Below, one piece after another: positions 17,111 through 25,292 of a stretch of 64,000 nt of DNA. The stretch is taken from contig NZ_CP102252.1 in NCBI RefSeq assembly GCF_025145645.1, positions 2,418,001-2,482,000 of the forward strand. Direction: 5' to 3'. Source of the DNA: Alistipes senegalensis JC50. Lineage in GTDB: Bacteria; Bacteroidota; Bacteroidia; Bacteroidales; Rikenellaceae. The notes beneath the pieces are model-generated. The model was given only the letters and a program-made list of their open reading frames with translations, was not told the origin of the DNA and did no database searches. A program made the position numbers and the translations under genes. How positions within the stretch are numbered: position 1 is the first letter of the stretch; the number at the start of each line of letters is the position of its first letter.

Positions 17111-17143
17111 ACGGAAGATTTTGTCATAGTTATTTTTAGTGGG

Positions 17144-17173
17144 TCCGGCCTCCGAAAGGGGGTCGGATTTTTT
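17144..17173 (+). terminator. Ferritin terminator
   Basis: A 7-bp stem with one G-U pair (TCCGGCC/GGTCGGA) is followed by TTTTTT. Confidence 0.75.
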
Positions 17174-17176
17174 GGT

Positions 17177-17560
17177 TAGTCGGATTATTTGACTATCTTT
17201 GCCAAAGATAAACTTTGGCTTAGATAGGCTGCGCCTCAGCATAGCTCGGGCTTGCCCGGCTCTGCATTCGGCTTGCGCTATCTTTGCAATAGAATATATG
17301 ATTAGAGGTTAAGACAAACCTTTGCGCCAACGGTAAACTCGCGACTGCTACATTTAGTAGCAGGTTTATAACATGGTGTGAAATTTGTCTGAAACCTGAG
17401 TCTTGTCCCTACCCGTTCGGGCAGGGGACAGGCTTGGGCGTAAGGGCAACTCACCGTGTAAGGCTCGCGAGGCCGACCGTTGGCAGGTTGTACCTGCGTC
17501 CTTGCTTTTTATAGGAGGGTCGTCCTGCGGGGCGCCGCTGTGAGAGCGGACCGGGTACAT
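17177..17560. other. Repeat-rich intergenic region without a recognisable gene
   Basis: No supported gene lies between ftnA and the GNAT gene (593 bases). The region holds a TATCTTTGCCAAAGATA palindrome (17194-17210), a second TATCTTTG at 17279-17286, and a palindrome CTGCTAC/GTAGCAG (17345-17363) followed by GTTTATAACATGGTG, which resembles the tail of repeat copy B. It also has a hairpin around TGTCCC/GGGACA (17404-17430) and a second copy of the fabH terminator core (17522-17539). It may be a stack of short repeats or contain a small RNA. Confidence 0.4.
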
Positions 17561-17565
17561 GACTT

Positions 17566-17676
17566 GTGCGGAAGGAATGTAACCCGGTCCGGTTGTTTGG
17601 GGATTCTTCATAGGATTTCCGGACAAAGCAAAATGAGGCGTCACTGTTTGTTTGCCGGGCCGGGTTCCTTCCGCAC
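17566..17676. repeat. Long interrupted inverted repeat
   Basis: GTGCGGAAGGA (17566-17576) pairs perfectly with TCCTTCCGCAC (17666-17676). The next inner segment ACCCGG (17582-17587) pairs with CCGGGT (17660-17665), leaving a five-base bulge. The loop is about 70 bases long and noncoding. It could be a MITE-like element or a structured RNA. Confidence 0.45.
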
Positions 17677-17703
17677 GTTTTTTGTCCCTGCCGGCAGGTC
17701 CTG

Positions 17704-18150
17704 TCAGACGAGCTCCATGCGCAGGCGCACCATGTGGCGGCACTCGACGCCGTTTTCGAAGATCGGGACGGGGCTGTGTTTGCGGAAATAGTCTTCGTCG
17801 ATGCCGCAGCGGACGAAGCCGCAGCGTTCGTAGAGGGCGATTTGCCCGAATCCCGAGTCGCCCGTACCGATTTCGAGCAGGCGGAACCCCGCCCGGCGGG
17901 CCGTCTCGACGGCGTGGGCCAGCAGGGCCGTGGCGATGCCCTGCCGCTGGCGGTCGGGCGCGACGGCGATGTTCACGATCTCGGCCGTGAAGGGCCGCGT
18001 GTGGATCAGCACGTACTGACCGACGATCCGGTCGCCGTCGCAGGCGGCGTAGCACGTCCCGCGGCCGATGTAGTCGGCCACCGAGGCTTCCACCTCGTCG
18101 GCCAGCGTCAGGAGTTCCCGCGAAGGGGTTTCGGTTTTGCGGATTTCCAT
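17704..18150 (-). CDS. GNAT family N-acetyltransferase
   Basis: This 148-residue protein has the GNAT acetyl-CoA loop in VAPDRQRQGIATALL (R/Q-x-x-G-x-G/A) and the usual strand-helix order, with IGTGDSGFGQIALYERCGFV near the C-terminus. It probably transfers an acetyl group from acetyl-CoA to a small amine or a protein N-terminus (RimI-like); the substrate cannot be told. It is followed, upstream on the same strand, by a DedA-like gene with a one-base gap, so the two are likely co-transcribed. Confidence 0.85.
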   Translation of the reverse strand: MEIRKTETPSRELLTLADEVEASVADYIGRGTCYAACDGDRIVGQYVLIHTRPFTAEIVNIAVAPDRQRQGIATALLAHAVETARRAGFRLLEIGTGDSGFGQIALYERCGFVRCGIDEDYFRKHSPVPIFENGVECRHMVRLRMELV

Positions 18151-18151
18151 G

Positions 18152-18610
18152 TCAGAAAAGGGTTAGGGCGCCCCGGAAGGTCGCCAGTACGACGATGTAA
18201 CGCGCGGTTTTGCCCGCGAGCATCGCGGCGGCCGTCAGCCACACGTTGCTGCGCATCAGCCCCAGCACGATGGCGATGGCCTCGCCGATGGTGGGCAGGA
18301 AGGCGAAGAAGGCCATCAGCGCCCCGCGTCCGGAGAGGAATTTCCGCGCCCGGGCCAGCTGGCGCGTCGAGACCCCCAGCCGGGTGATCCACTCGGTCCG
18401 GCCCAGCGTGCCGATCCAGTAGCAGGTCATGCCGCCGAGGGTGTTGCCCAGCGCGGCCGCGGCGATGCACCCCGCGGGGTCGAGGCCCATGCTGACGAGC
18501 ACCACCATCACCGCTTCGGAGCTGAACGGCAGGACGCTCCCGGCGATGAACGCCGAGAGGAAGAGGCCCCAATAGCCCCAGTCGATGAGAAATTCGGTGA
18601 TCGCTTCCAT
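18152..18610 (-). CDS. YqaA/DedA-like SNARE-associated membrane protein
   Basis: This 152-residue inner-membrane protein has about four hydrophobic stretches. A glycine-rich central block (ALGNTLGGMTCYWIGTLG) and FLPTIGEAIAIVLGL match the short YqaA subgroup of the DedA/VTT family. Such proteins are thought to move lipids or support membrane potential; the role here is unknown. It lies directly upstream of the GNAT gene on the same strand. Confidence 0.85.
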   Translation of the reverse strand: MEAITEFLIDWGYWGLFLSAFIAGSVLPFSSEAVMVVLVSMGLDPAGCIAAAALGNTLGGMTCYWIGTLGRTEWITRLGVSTRQLARARKFLSGRGALMAFFAFLPTIGEAIAIVLGLMRSNVWLTAAAMLAGKTARYIVVLATFRGALTLF

Positions 18611-18725
18611 ACGCTTCGGGCGGACCCTGCGGCGGGCCCTGCGGACAAAGATAGCGTTTTTTTCGCTCGCTGCGTCTATGGGGTCCGGGTGCAGCGTGCG
18701 GCCGGGGCGAAAAATGCGGGGAGCG

Positions 18726-18758
18726 TTTGCGCGGATCGGGCGAATTTGGGTATCTTTA
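18726..18758 (+). promoter_or_regulatory. Promoter of the Crp/Fnr gene
   Basis: TTTG at 18726-18729 and TATCTTTA at 18751-18758 are 21 bases apart. The ATG lies at 18763, so the message would start at or beside the start codon. Confidence 0.55.
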
Positions 18759-18762
18759 CGGC

Positions 18763-19323
18763 ATGAATTTCAACCGGCATATCACCCAGGCGGAGTTCTC
18801 CCCGCTGGCGGAGTTCCTCCGCGCGGAGGGAACCGAACGCCGCTTCGAGCGCGGCGAGCGTCTCGCCGCTCAGGGCGGGCGCAGCCATCGTGCGGGGCTC
18901 GTCGTGCAGGGGGCGTTCCGCTATCTGCATGCCGATGCCGCGGGCGGGGAGCATGTCGTCGGCTATGCCTTCGCCGGGGAGTTCGTCGGCGACTATATCT
19001 CGATGTGCGTCGATGCCCCCTCGCAGGTGACGATCGAGGCGATGTGCGGCGCCGCGGCGCTGGTCGTCACGGGCGGGCGGCTCGAAGCCTTCTACCGCAC
19101 CGACGCCGCGCACGAACGGCTGGGCCGCACGATGGCCGAACACATGCTGGCCGAGGTCTACGAACGGCTGCTGGAGCGCTATGCCGCGTCGCCGCAGCAG
19201 CGTTACGAAGCGTTGCTGGAGCGGTGTCCCGACCTGCTGCAAATGGTCTCCCTGCGCGAACTGGCCTCCTACCTGGGCGTGCGTCCCGAGACCCTGAGCC
19301 GCATCCGCGGCCGGATTCGCTGA
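18763..19323 (+). CDS. Crp/Fnr family transcription regulator
   Basis: The ATG at 18763 gives 186 residues. The N-terminal two thirds form a cyclic-nucleotide-binding-like beta barrel (RFERGERLAAQGG, VQGAFRYLH, GYAFAGEFVGDYIS). The C-terminal helix-turn-helix is LVSLRELASYLGVRPETLSRIRGRI-like (key residues SLRELASYLGV and ETLSRIRG). It lacks the four cysteines of Fnr, and the phosphate-binding residues of true cAMP receptors are not evident, so the signal is unknown. It may regulate the SDR gene that begins 53 bases downstream. Confidence 0.88.
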   Translation: MNFNRHITQAEFSPLAEFLRAEGTERRFERGERLAAQGGRSHRAGLVVQGAFRYLHADAAGGEHVVGYAFAGEFVGDYISMCVDAPSQVTIEAMCGAAALVVTGGRLEAFYRTDAAHERLGRTMAEHMLAEVYERLLERYAASPQQRYEALLERCPDLLQMVSLRELASYLGVRPETLSRIRGRIR

Positions 19324-19363
19324 TTTCTTGATTTCGGTCAATCTTTTTCCCGTTTCCAGACGC

Positions 19364-19371
19364 TAACTTTG
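19364..19371 (+). promoter_or_regulatory. -7 box of the SDR gene
   Basis: TAACTTTG ends five bases before the ATG at 19377, which suggests a leaderless transcript. No clear TTTG -33 box was seen. Confidence 0.5.
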
Positions 19372-19376
19372 CCCCT

Positions 19377-20096
19377 ATGAAACGAGCGATTGTCATAGGG
19401 GCCACCTCCGGCATCGGCCGCGCGGTGGCCGAACGCCTCGCCGCCGCCGGATACCGCGTAGGTGTGACCGGACGGCGCGGGGAGTTGCTGGATGAACTGG
19501 CCGCCGCCGATCCCGGGGCCTTCTGCTGCGCCGAGGCCGATGTCACCGATCCGGCGGCCTCGTGCGCCGCGCTGGATGCCCTCGCCGGGGAGCTGGGCGG
19601 TGTGGATCTGTGCGTGGTGAGCGCCGGGGCGGGCGAGCTGAACCCCGGGCTGGACTATGTGCTGGAGGAGCCGGCCATCCGCACCAATGTCGTGGGCTGG
19701 ACGGCTGCGGTCGGTTGGGCCTACCGCCTTTTCGAGCGGCAGGGCGGCGGACACCTGGTCGTCGTCACCTCGGTCGGCGGCCTGCGAGGCGGGGGAGGGG
19801 CCCCGGCCTACAACGCCTCGAAAGCCTATCAGATGAATTATGCCGAGGGGCTTCGGCAGCGGGCCGCCAAATCCCGGCTGCCGATCTTCGTGACCGACAT
19901 TCGCCCGGGACTCGCGGCGACCGCGATGGCCAAGGGCGAGGGGCTGTTCTGGGTGATGCCCGTCGATAGGGTGGCGGACCAGCTGCTGCGGGCCGTGCGG
20001 GGACGCCGTTCCGTGGCGGTCGTCACGCGCCGCTGGCGGATCGTCGCGTGGCTGCTCCGGCATATGCCCGACCGGATTTACCGCAAAATGGGATAG
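19377..20096 (+). CDS. Short-chain dehydrogenase/reductase
   Basis: This 239-residue Rossmann-fold enzyme has the cofactor motif GATSGIGRAVAE (TGxxxGIG type), the conserved VSAGAG in place of NNAG, a catalytic serine in VVTSVGG, and YNASKAYQM with the Y-x-x-x-K pair. An arginine-rich segment after the second strand (TGRRGELL) suggests NADPH preference. The substrate is unknown. The hydrophobic C-terminal end (VAWLLRHMPDRIYRKMG) resembles SDRs that touch the membrane. It ends two bases before the next gene. Confidence 0.88.
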   Translation: MKRAIVIGATSGIGRAVAERLAAAGYRVGVTGRRGELLDELAAADPGAFCCAEADVTDPAASCAALDALAGELGGVDLCVVSAGAGELNPGLDYVLEEPAIRTNVVGWTAAVGWAYRLFERQGGGHLVVVTSVGGLRGGGGAPAYNASKAYQMNYAEGLRQRAAKSRLPIFVTDIRPGLAATAMAKGEGLFWVMPVDRVADQLLRAVRGRRSVAVVTRRWRIVAWLLRHMPDRIYRKMG

Positions 20097-20098
20097 CG

Positions 20099-20515
20099 AT
20101 GAACGGCTGGTTTCTCGCGGCCGGAGCGCTGCTCGCCGCCGCCTTTTCCGTGCATCTGTTTTCGGGCAACCGCCTCTATTCGGCGGCGCGTCCCGATGCG
20201 GCGACAGCCCCTCCCCGGGCCTGCGAGGCGTGGATGATGGGCCGCTGCGGGATGCAGATGATCTCCGTGGACCTCTTGCTGGCCGCCGGATTCCTCGTGC
20301 TGTCCGGGCTCGGAGTGCTGCCCCGCAGCTTCTGGTTCGAACTCTTTCTGCTGCTGCTCTTCGGCGGCTGGGGGATTTTCTGGCTGGTGTCGCTGGCCTG
20401 TGAAAAAGCCGGAGGACGCTATTACCTCCGGCTGTGCCAATGGGTGCTGTTCCTCGTGCTGTTCGGGCTGGTGCTGGGCGGCATGCTCGGGCAGCCCTAC
20501 TGCTCCTCCTCGTAA
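20099..20515 (+). CDS. Small four-helix membrane protein, unknown family
   Basis: The ATG at 20099 gives 138 residues with four hydrophobic segments (residues about 4-20, 50-70, 76-95 and 105-128) and a central GRCGMQMISVD segment. It resembles the DUF3784 type of small membrane proteins, but I am not certain of the family. It is co-directional with the SDR gene, with a two-base gap. Its last 19 bases overlap the 3' end of the convergent nucleoid-associated gene. Confidence 0.7.
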   Translation: MNGWFLAAGALLAAAFSVHLFSGNRLYSAARPDAATAPPRACEAWMMGRCGMQMISVDLLLAAGFLVLSGLGVLPRSFWFELFLLLLFGGWGIFWLVSLACEKAGGRYYLRLCQWVLFLVLFGLVLGGMLGQPYCSSS

Positions 20516-21537
20516 TAGACCTTGTAGAACTTGCCCTTCTCGTCCTCGCCCTGCTCCAGCAGACCGCGGTTGCCGTGGACGTAGATGTGGAAATTGCGGT
20601 CGAGCTTGATGACGCTCTTGTACGACCGCGCCTGCTTCTTCACGGCCGAATCCGAAATGCCGAACTCGTCCTCGATGCGGATGTCGCGCTCCTGCTCGTA
20701 CTCCTGTTTGAAGCGCGCGAAGCTCTCGGCGACCTCCGGCTGGCGGATCACCTGCTCCGAAAACTCGTCGAGCGAGAAGCTGTCCCGCTCCTGGAAATAG
20801 CTGATCGTGTCGTTGAGCATCTCCGCCTGGTCGGCCTTCGAAACGTCGAACTCCTTCGAAAGATGCTTCGTGACGTACTTCTTGCACATCGCCAGGGCGT
20901 TGTGCGTGTTGTGGTAGTCGTCCCGACGCTGGCGCACGCGCAGGAAGTCGTCGATCCAGTAGCGGGCCTCGGTGCGGTTGGTGTTATCGACGATGTGGAC
21001 CGCGAAGCCCGCCTCGCGCTCCACGTTGAAGATGACGGCCCCCTTGTCCAGCCGCTTGATGTCGATGCCTTCGCGGGCCGCGATGCGGACCCCTTCGGCC
21101 TCGTGGGCGACATCGAGGAACGTGTCGCGCGTCTCCGACTTGAAGAGCCCCAGCGCGTCGGTCGGCTCGCCCCCGAAGCGGCAGTCGGAGAAGTAGACCG
21201 CGTAGAATTCGCCGCTCTTGATCTGTGGGTGCAGGCCGCTTTCGTAGAGGTGTTTCGCCAGGCTCACCGAGTGTTCGTAGAACGTCGCCGGGTCGTCGAA
21301 AATCCGGCAGGCGAAGTTCCAGACCTCGTTGCACGCGAGGTCGGTCTCGTGGTAGAGGTTGTAGCACTCCTCGGACTTGAATCCGCCGAGAAAATAGGCC
21401 GTCAGCGTGCGCATCAGCCCTTCGTCGGCGACCTGCGGGGAGATGTCGGGCGAAATCATCAGCGGTTCGTCTTTCGATTTGTTGCCGACGACATGCACGG
21501 CGAGCGTTTCGATACGGGTATCTTCGGAGCAGAACAT
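20497..21537 (-). CDS. Nucleoid-associated protein (NdpA/YejK family)
   Basis: The start at 21537 (MFCSEDTRIETLAVH) gives 346 residues; an in-frame extension of nine residues exists but lacks support. The protein matches the 37-kDa nucleoid-associated family. Conserved features include the N-terminal IETLAVHVVGN strand and the central GEFYAVYFSDCRF and DKGAVIFNVEREAGF blocks. Members bind the bacterial nucleoid; their exact role is unclear. The 3' end overlaps the preceding convergent gene by 19 bases. Confidence 0.85.
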   Translation of the reverse strand: MFCSEDTRIETLAVHVVGNKSKDEPLMISPDISPQVADEGLMRTLTAYFLGGFKSEECYNLYHETDLACNEVWNFACRIFDDPATFYEHSVSLAKHLYESGLHPQIKSGEFYAVYFSDCRFGGEPTDALGLFKSETRDTFLDVAHEAEGVRIAAREGIDIKRLDKGAVIFNVEREAGFAVHIVDNTNRTEARYWIDDFLRVRQRRDDYHNTHNALAMCKKYVTKHLSKEFDVSKADQAEMLNDTISYFQERDSFSLDEFSEQVIRQPEVAESFARFKQEYEQERDIRIEDEFGISDSAVKKQARSYKSVIKLDRNFHIYVHGNRGLLEQGEDEKGKFYKVYYEEEQ

Positions 21538-21728
21538 TTTCAGAGCTTGTTTTTCGGAGTGCAAAGATGCGCATTTTTCCCCGATTAGGCAAAACGTTCT
21601 ATCAGTTGAGCAAAAAATGCTATTTTTTGACGGAATAACGATGATGACAATGCGATAAACCGTTTAATTTTACAACCTGAATGGAACGCTCCCCGCCCGG
21701 GAGCCAGTACGACACATGTGAAACGGAT

Positions 21729-23606
21729 ATGAAGATAACGGAATTTTTGACCGCGGCGCTGTTTCTCGCCGGAGCGGTGTTTCAGGCGAATGCTTCGGAT
21801 ATTCCCCGCGGGGAGTACCCGCGGCCGCAGTTCGAACGGACGGCGTGGATGAATCTCAACGGGGTGTGGGACTATACGTTCGACTTCTCCGGGTCGGGAT
21901 TGGAACGGGGATTGGAGAAGGCGACCGCTTTCGAGGGCCGGATCACGGTGCCGTTCTGTCCCGAGAGCTCCCTCTCGGGCGTCGGGTACACCGATTTCAT
22001 CAACTGCATCTGGTACCACCGCGAGGTGGCGGTGCCCGAAGCGTGGCGCGGAAAGGACATTCTGCTGAATTTCGGGGCCGTCTACTACAATGCGGAGGTC
22101 TATGTCGATGGCGTTTTCGCCGCCCGCCATATCGGGGGCAGTTCGTCGTTCAGCGTCGATCTGACCCGTCTGGTCACGCCCGGAAAGAGCCACCATCTGG
22201 TCGTGAGAGCCACGAGCGACGTGCGCTCGACGACGCAGGGCGCCGGCAAACAGAATCTGCAATACGCCTCCTACGGCTGCAACTACACCCGCACCACGGG
22301 CATCTGGCAGACGGTGTGGATGGAGGCCGTGGACCCTGCGGGGCTGCTCTCGGCGCACGTGGTGACGGACATCGACCAGGGGCAGCTGGTCATCACGCCC
22401 CGCTTCCGGTCGGAAAGCGGCAACACGCTGCATATCGCGGTGAAGGAGGGCGGCAAGGTCGTGGCCACCGCGGCGGTGAGGGCCGCGAACAGTTCGGTCG
22501 CCGTGCTTCCCGTCAAACGTCCGAAACTCTGGTCGCCGGAGTCGCCGTTTCTCTACGACATCACCTACCGGATCGTGAATGCGAAAGGGGAGGTGCTCGA
22601 CGAGGTGAACTCCTATGCGGGCATGCGCAAGGTCCACATCGAGGGGAACCGGATCTACCTGAACAACGAACCCTATTACCAGCGGCTGGTGCTCGATCAG
22701 GGATTCTATCCCGACGGCATCTGGACGGCTCCTTCCGACGCGGCGCTGAAGCGCGACATCGAACTTTCGATGGCCGCCGGGTTCAACGGTGCGCGTCTGC
22801 ATCAGAAGGCTTTCGAGGAGCGTTTCCACTATTGGGCCGACCGGCTGGGCTACATCACCTGGGGCGAGGCGCCCAGCTGGGGCATGGATGCCAACGGCAT
22901 CGAGACGGCCCGCAACTTCCTGACCGAATGGTCGGAACTGGTGCTCCGCGACCGGAACCACCCCTCGCTGCTGATCTGGACGCCGATGAACGAGGAGTGG
23001 TGGCCCGACCGGGTGCAGTATCCCCGCTTTACGGCGGACCTCTACGACCTGACCAAGGCGCTGGACCCGACCCGTCCGGTGAACGACGCCAGCGGCGGCG
23101 TCCATATCAAAACCGACATCTGGACCGTGCACAACTACGAGCAGGACCCGGCCCGGCTCAAGGAGATCATCTACAAGGACGGTGTGTTTTTCCAGACGCC
23201 GCTGCGGTCCGTCGGGGTCGCTCCGGCCAACATCGGCTTCAACGGCCTGCGGCAGAACGACCGCTACGAGTTTCCGGTTTACGACGGGAAGATGCCGTTC
23301 CTGATCGACGAGGTCGGCGGCATCAAGTGGGCGAAGGACCAGGACCGCGAGTCGCAGACCGAATCGTGGGGCTACGGCAAGCCGCCGAAGAGCGAAGCGG
23401 AGTTCCTGCAACGGCTCGAAGGGCAGATCGGCGCCGTTTTGGAGCTGGCGGACCAGGTCTGGGGCTATTGCTACACCCAGCTGACCGACGTGGAGCAGGA
23501 GCAGAACGGCGTCTATTATTACGACCGCACGCCGAAATTCGACACGGAGCGGATTCGTGCCATCTTCGGCCGTAATCCCGGAGACAAGGCGCTGAAGAAA
23601 GACTGA
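21729..23606 (+). CDS. Glycoside hydrolase family 2 protein
   Basis: The ATG at 21729 (MKITEFLTAALFLAGAVFQANA) gives a signal peptide and 625 residues. The GH2 order is visible: a jelly-roll sugar-binding domain (about 45-185; WYHREVAVPEAW, NAEVYVDGVF), an immunoglobulin-like domain (about 190-300; ends YAGMRKVHIEG) and a TIM barrel. The barrel carries acid/base Glu in WTPMNEEWWPD and probable nucleophile Glu in LIDEVGG. It removes a terminal sugar such as a galactoside, glucuronide or mannoside in the periplasm; the sugar cannot be told. It is followed after 32 bases by an aldose epimerase, so the two likely act together on released sugars. Confidence 0.93.
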   Translation: MKITEFLTAALFLAGAVFQANASDIPRGEYPRPQFERTAWMNLNGVWDYTFDFSGSGLERGLEKATAFEGRITVPFCPESSLSGVGYTDFINCIWYHREVAVPEAWRGKDILLNFGAVYYNAEVYVDGVFAARHIGGSSSFSVDLTRLVTPGKSHHLVVRATSDVRSTTQGAGKQNLQYASYGCNYTRTTGIWQTVWMEAVDPAGLLSAHVVTDIDQGQLVITPRFRSESGNTLHIAVKEGGKVVATAAVRAANSSVAVLPVKRPKLWSPESPFLYDITYRIVNAKGEVLDEVNSYAGMRKVHIEGNRIYLNNEPYYQRLVLDQGFYPDGIWTAPSDAALKRDIELSMAAGFNGARLHQKAFEERFHYWADRLGYITWGEAPSWGMDANGIETARNFLTEWSELVLRDRNHPSLLIWTPMNEEWWPDRVQYPRFTADLYDLTKALDPTRPVNDASGGVHIKTDIWTVHNYEQDPARLKEIIYKDGVFFQTPLRSVGVAPANIGFNGLRQNDRYEFPVYDGKMPFLIDEVGGIKWAKDQDRESQTESWGYGKPPKSEAEFLQRLEGQIGAVLELADQVWGYCYTQLTDVEQEQNGVYYYDRTPKFDTERIRAIFGRNPGDKALKKD

Positions 23607-23638
23607 TTGCAGAACGATAAACGAATATCTGAAAAACA

Positions 23639-24769
23639 ATGAAAAAATCTCTTATTTTGCTGTGTGCGGCCCTGACTGCCGCATGCGCGGGCGGTCCGCA
23701 GGACGGGCCGACGCTCTCCGGCCTGAACCGGAGCGATTTCCAAAGCGAGGCGGACGGAAAGAAAACCGACCTCTTCGTCCTGAAGAATGACAACGGCATG
23801 GAGGTGTGCGTCACCAACTTCGGCGGACGCATCGTGTCGGTGATGGTTCCCGGCCGCGACGGCGTGATGCGCGATGTCGTGCTCGGATTCGACAAGGTCG
23901 CCGACTATCAGACGATTCCGAGCGATTTCGGGGCCACGATCGGCCGCTATGCGAACCGCATCGCCCAGGGGCGGATCACGCTGGACGGCACCGAATACCA
24001 GCTGCCGCAGAACAACTACGGCCATTGCCTGCACGGAGGCCCCCGGGGATTCCAGTACCGGGTTTTCGACGCCGTGCAGAAGAGCGACCGCGAACTGGAG
24101 CTGACCTATGCGTCGAAGGACGGCGAAGAGGGTTTCCCGGGGAATTTCGAGTGCCGGGTGACCATGACGCTGACCGACGATAACGCCATCGACATCCGCT
24201 ATGCCGCCGAGACGGACAAGACCACGGTCGTGAACATGACCAACCACTCCTATTTCAACCTCGACGGGGACCCCGCGAAGGACAATTCGGAATGGCTGCT
24301 GACGGTGAACGCCGACAGCTATACGCCGGTCGATTCGACCTTCATGACCACCGGCGAGATCGCCCCGGTGGAGGGCACTCCGATGGATTTCCGGACCCCG
24401 ACGCCCGTCGGCGAACGCATCGACCGGGATTTCGAGCAGCTTCGCAACGGCCACGGCATCGACCACAACTGGGTGCTGAACACCCGGGGCGACATCGCCG
24501 AGGCGTGCGCTTCGCTGGAGTCGCCCGCCACGGGCATCCGGCTGGATGTCTACACCACCGAGCCCGGCATTCAGGTCTACTGCGGCAATTTCCTCGACGG
24601 AAGCGTCAAGGGAAAGAAGGGGGCCGTTTACGGATTCCGGTCGGCCGTCTGCCTGGAGACTCAGAAATATCCCGATACGCCGAACAAGCCCGAATGGCCT
24701 TCGGCCGTATTGCGTCCCGGGGAGAAGTACGAGAGCCGCTGCATCTATAAATTCTCGGTCGGCGAGTGA
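23639..24769 (+). CDS. galM: Aldose 1-epimerase (lipoprotein form)
   Basis: This 376-residue protein has a lipoprotein-like signal (LLCAALTAACAGG) and the full mutarotase fold. Key motifs are GRYANRIAQGRI, NNYGHCLHGG, the catalytic His in NMTNHSYFNLDG, and the catalytic Glu in the late AVCLETQKYPD segment. It interconverts alpha and beta anomers of sugars such as galactose. The signal peptide places it outside the cytosol, beside the upstream GH2 enzyme. The pair forms an operon ending in a terminator at 24822. Confidence 0.95.
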   Translation: MKKSLILLCAALTAACAGGPQDGPTLSGLNRSDFQSEADGKKTDLFVLKNDNGMEVCVTNFGGRIVSVMVPGRDGVMRDVVLGFDKVADYQTIPSDFGATIGRYANRIAQGRITLDGTEYQLPQNNYGHCLHGGPRGFQYRVFDAVQKSDRELELTYASKDGEEGFPGNFECRVTMTLTDDNAIDIRYAAETDKTTVVNMTNHSYFNLDGDPAKDNSEWLLTVNADSYTPVDSTFMTTGEIAPVEGTPMDFRTPTPVGERIDRDFEQLRNGHGIDHNWVLNTRGDIAEACASLESPATGIRLDVYTTEPGIQVYCGNFLDGSVKGKKGAVYGFRSAVCLETQKYPDTPNKPEWPSAVLRPGEKYESRCIYKFSVGE

Positions 24770-24821
24770 TTCCGCTTCGGCGACCTTCCGGCTGCCGGTT
24801 CGCCGACCGCCTCATAATGAA

Positions 24822-24860
24822 CGAGAGGACGCCCGACGGGCCTCCTCTCGTTTCGTTTTC
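24822..24860 (+). terminator. Terminator of the GH2-galM operon
   Basis: The stem CGAGAGGA/TCCTCTCG, with an inner GCCCG/CGGGC pair, is followed by TTTCGTTTT. Confidence 0.85.
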
Positions 24861-25160
24861 CGGCCATTGCTGCAAATTTTCGGTGGACATCCGAATGATT
24901 CCGAAAGGAGCCGCGTCGGCGAAGCCCGTGACGCCTCCCGCCGGAAAACTCCCGCAGGCAGTACGGACGCGCCCCGCAGACTTGGGGAACTCCGGGGTGC
25001 GTTTATCGAAAAGCAGGCAGCCTGCCTTTCGCCCGTCCGGTGTATGCCGCCGCTGCCCTCCGGGGAGCGATCGGCCGGTGTCGCCGGCCGCACCGGCCTC
25101 TGCACCGGGGCTGAGTGCGATGCCTGCGAGGTGATTTCTGTCGCTTTAACTGCATCTGTG
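24861..25160. other. Intergenic region without a recognisable gene
   Basis: These bases lie between two converging terminators. Open frames here lack start context and family features, and I see no supported gene, tRNA or repeat. Confidence 0.5.
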
Positions 25161-25196
25161 AAAAAAGGCCGCCCGCTTTCGGCGGATACGGCCTTT
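25161..25196 (-). terminator. Terminator of the fimbria-like operon
   Basis: Read on the minus strand, the stem AAAGGCCG/CGGCCTTT with an inner CCGCC/GGGCGG pair is followed by TTTTTT. Confidence 0.8.
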
Positions 25197-25292
25197 ACGA
25201 ATGTATTCTCGTTCAATGCGGGCTGTTCTGCCGTTATCGTGCATCGGGAGACGGCTCCCCATGCCGATTCCGTACCCATCCCCGCAGAAAAA

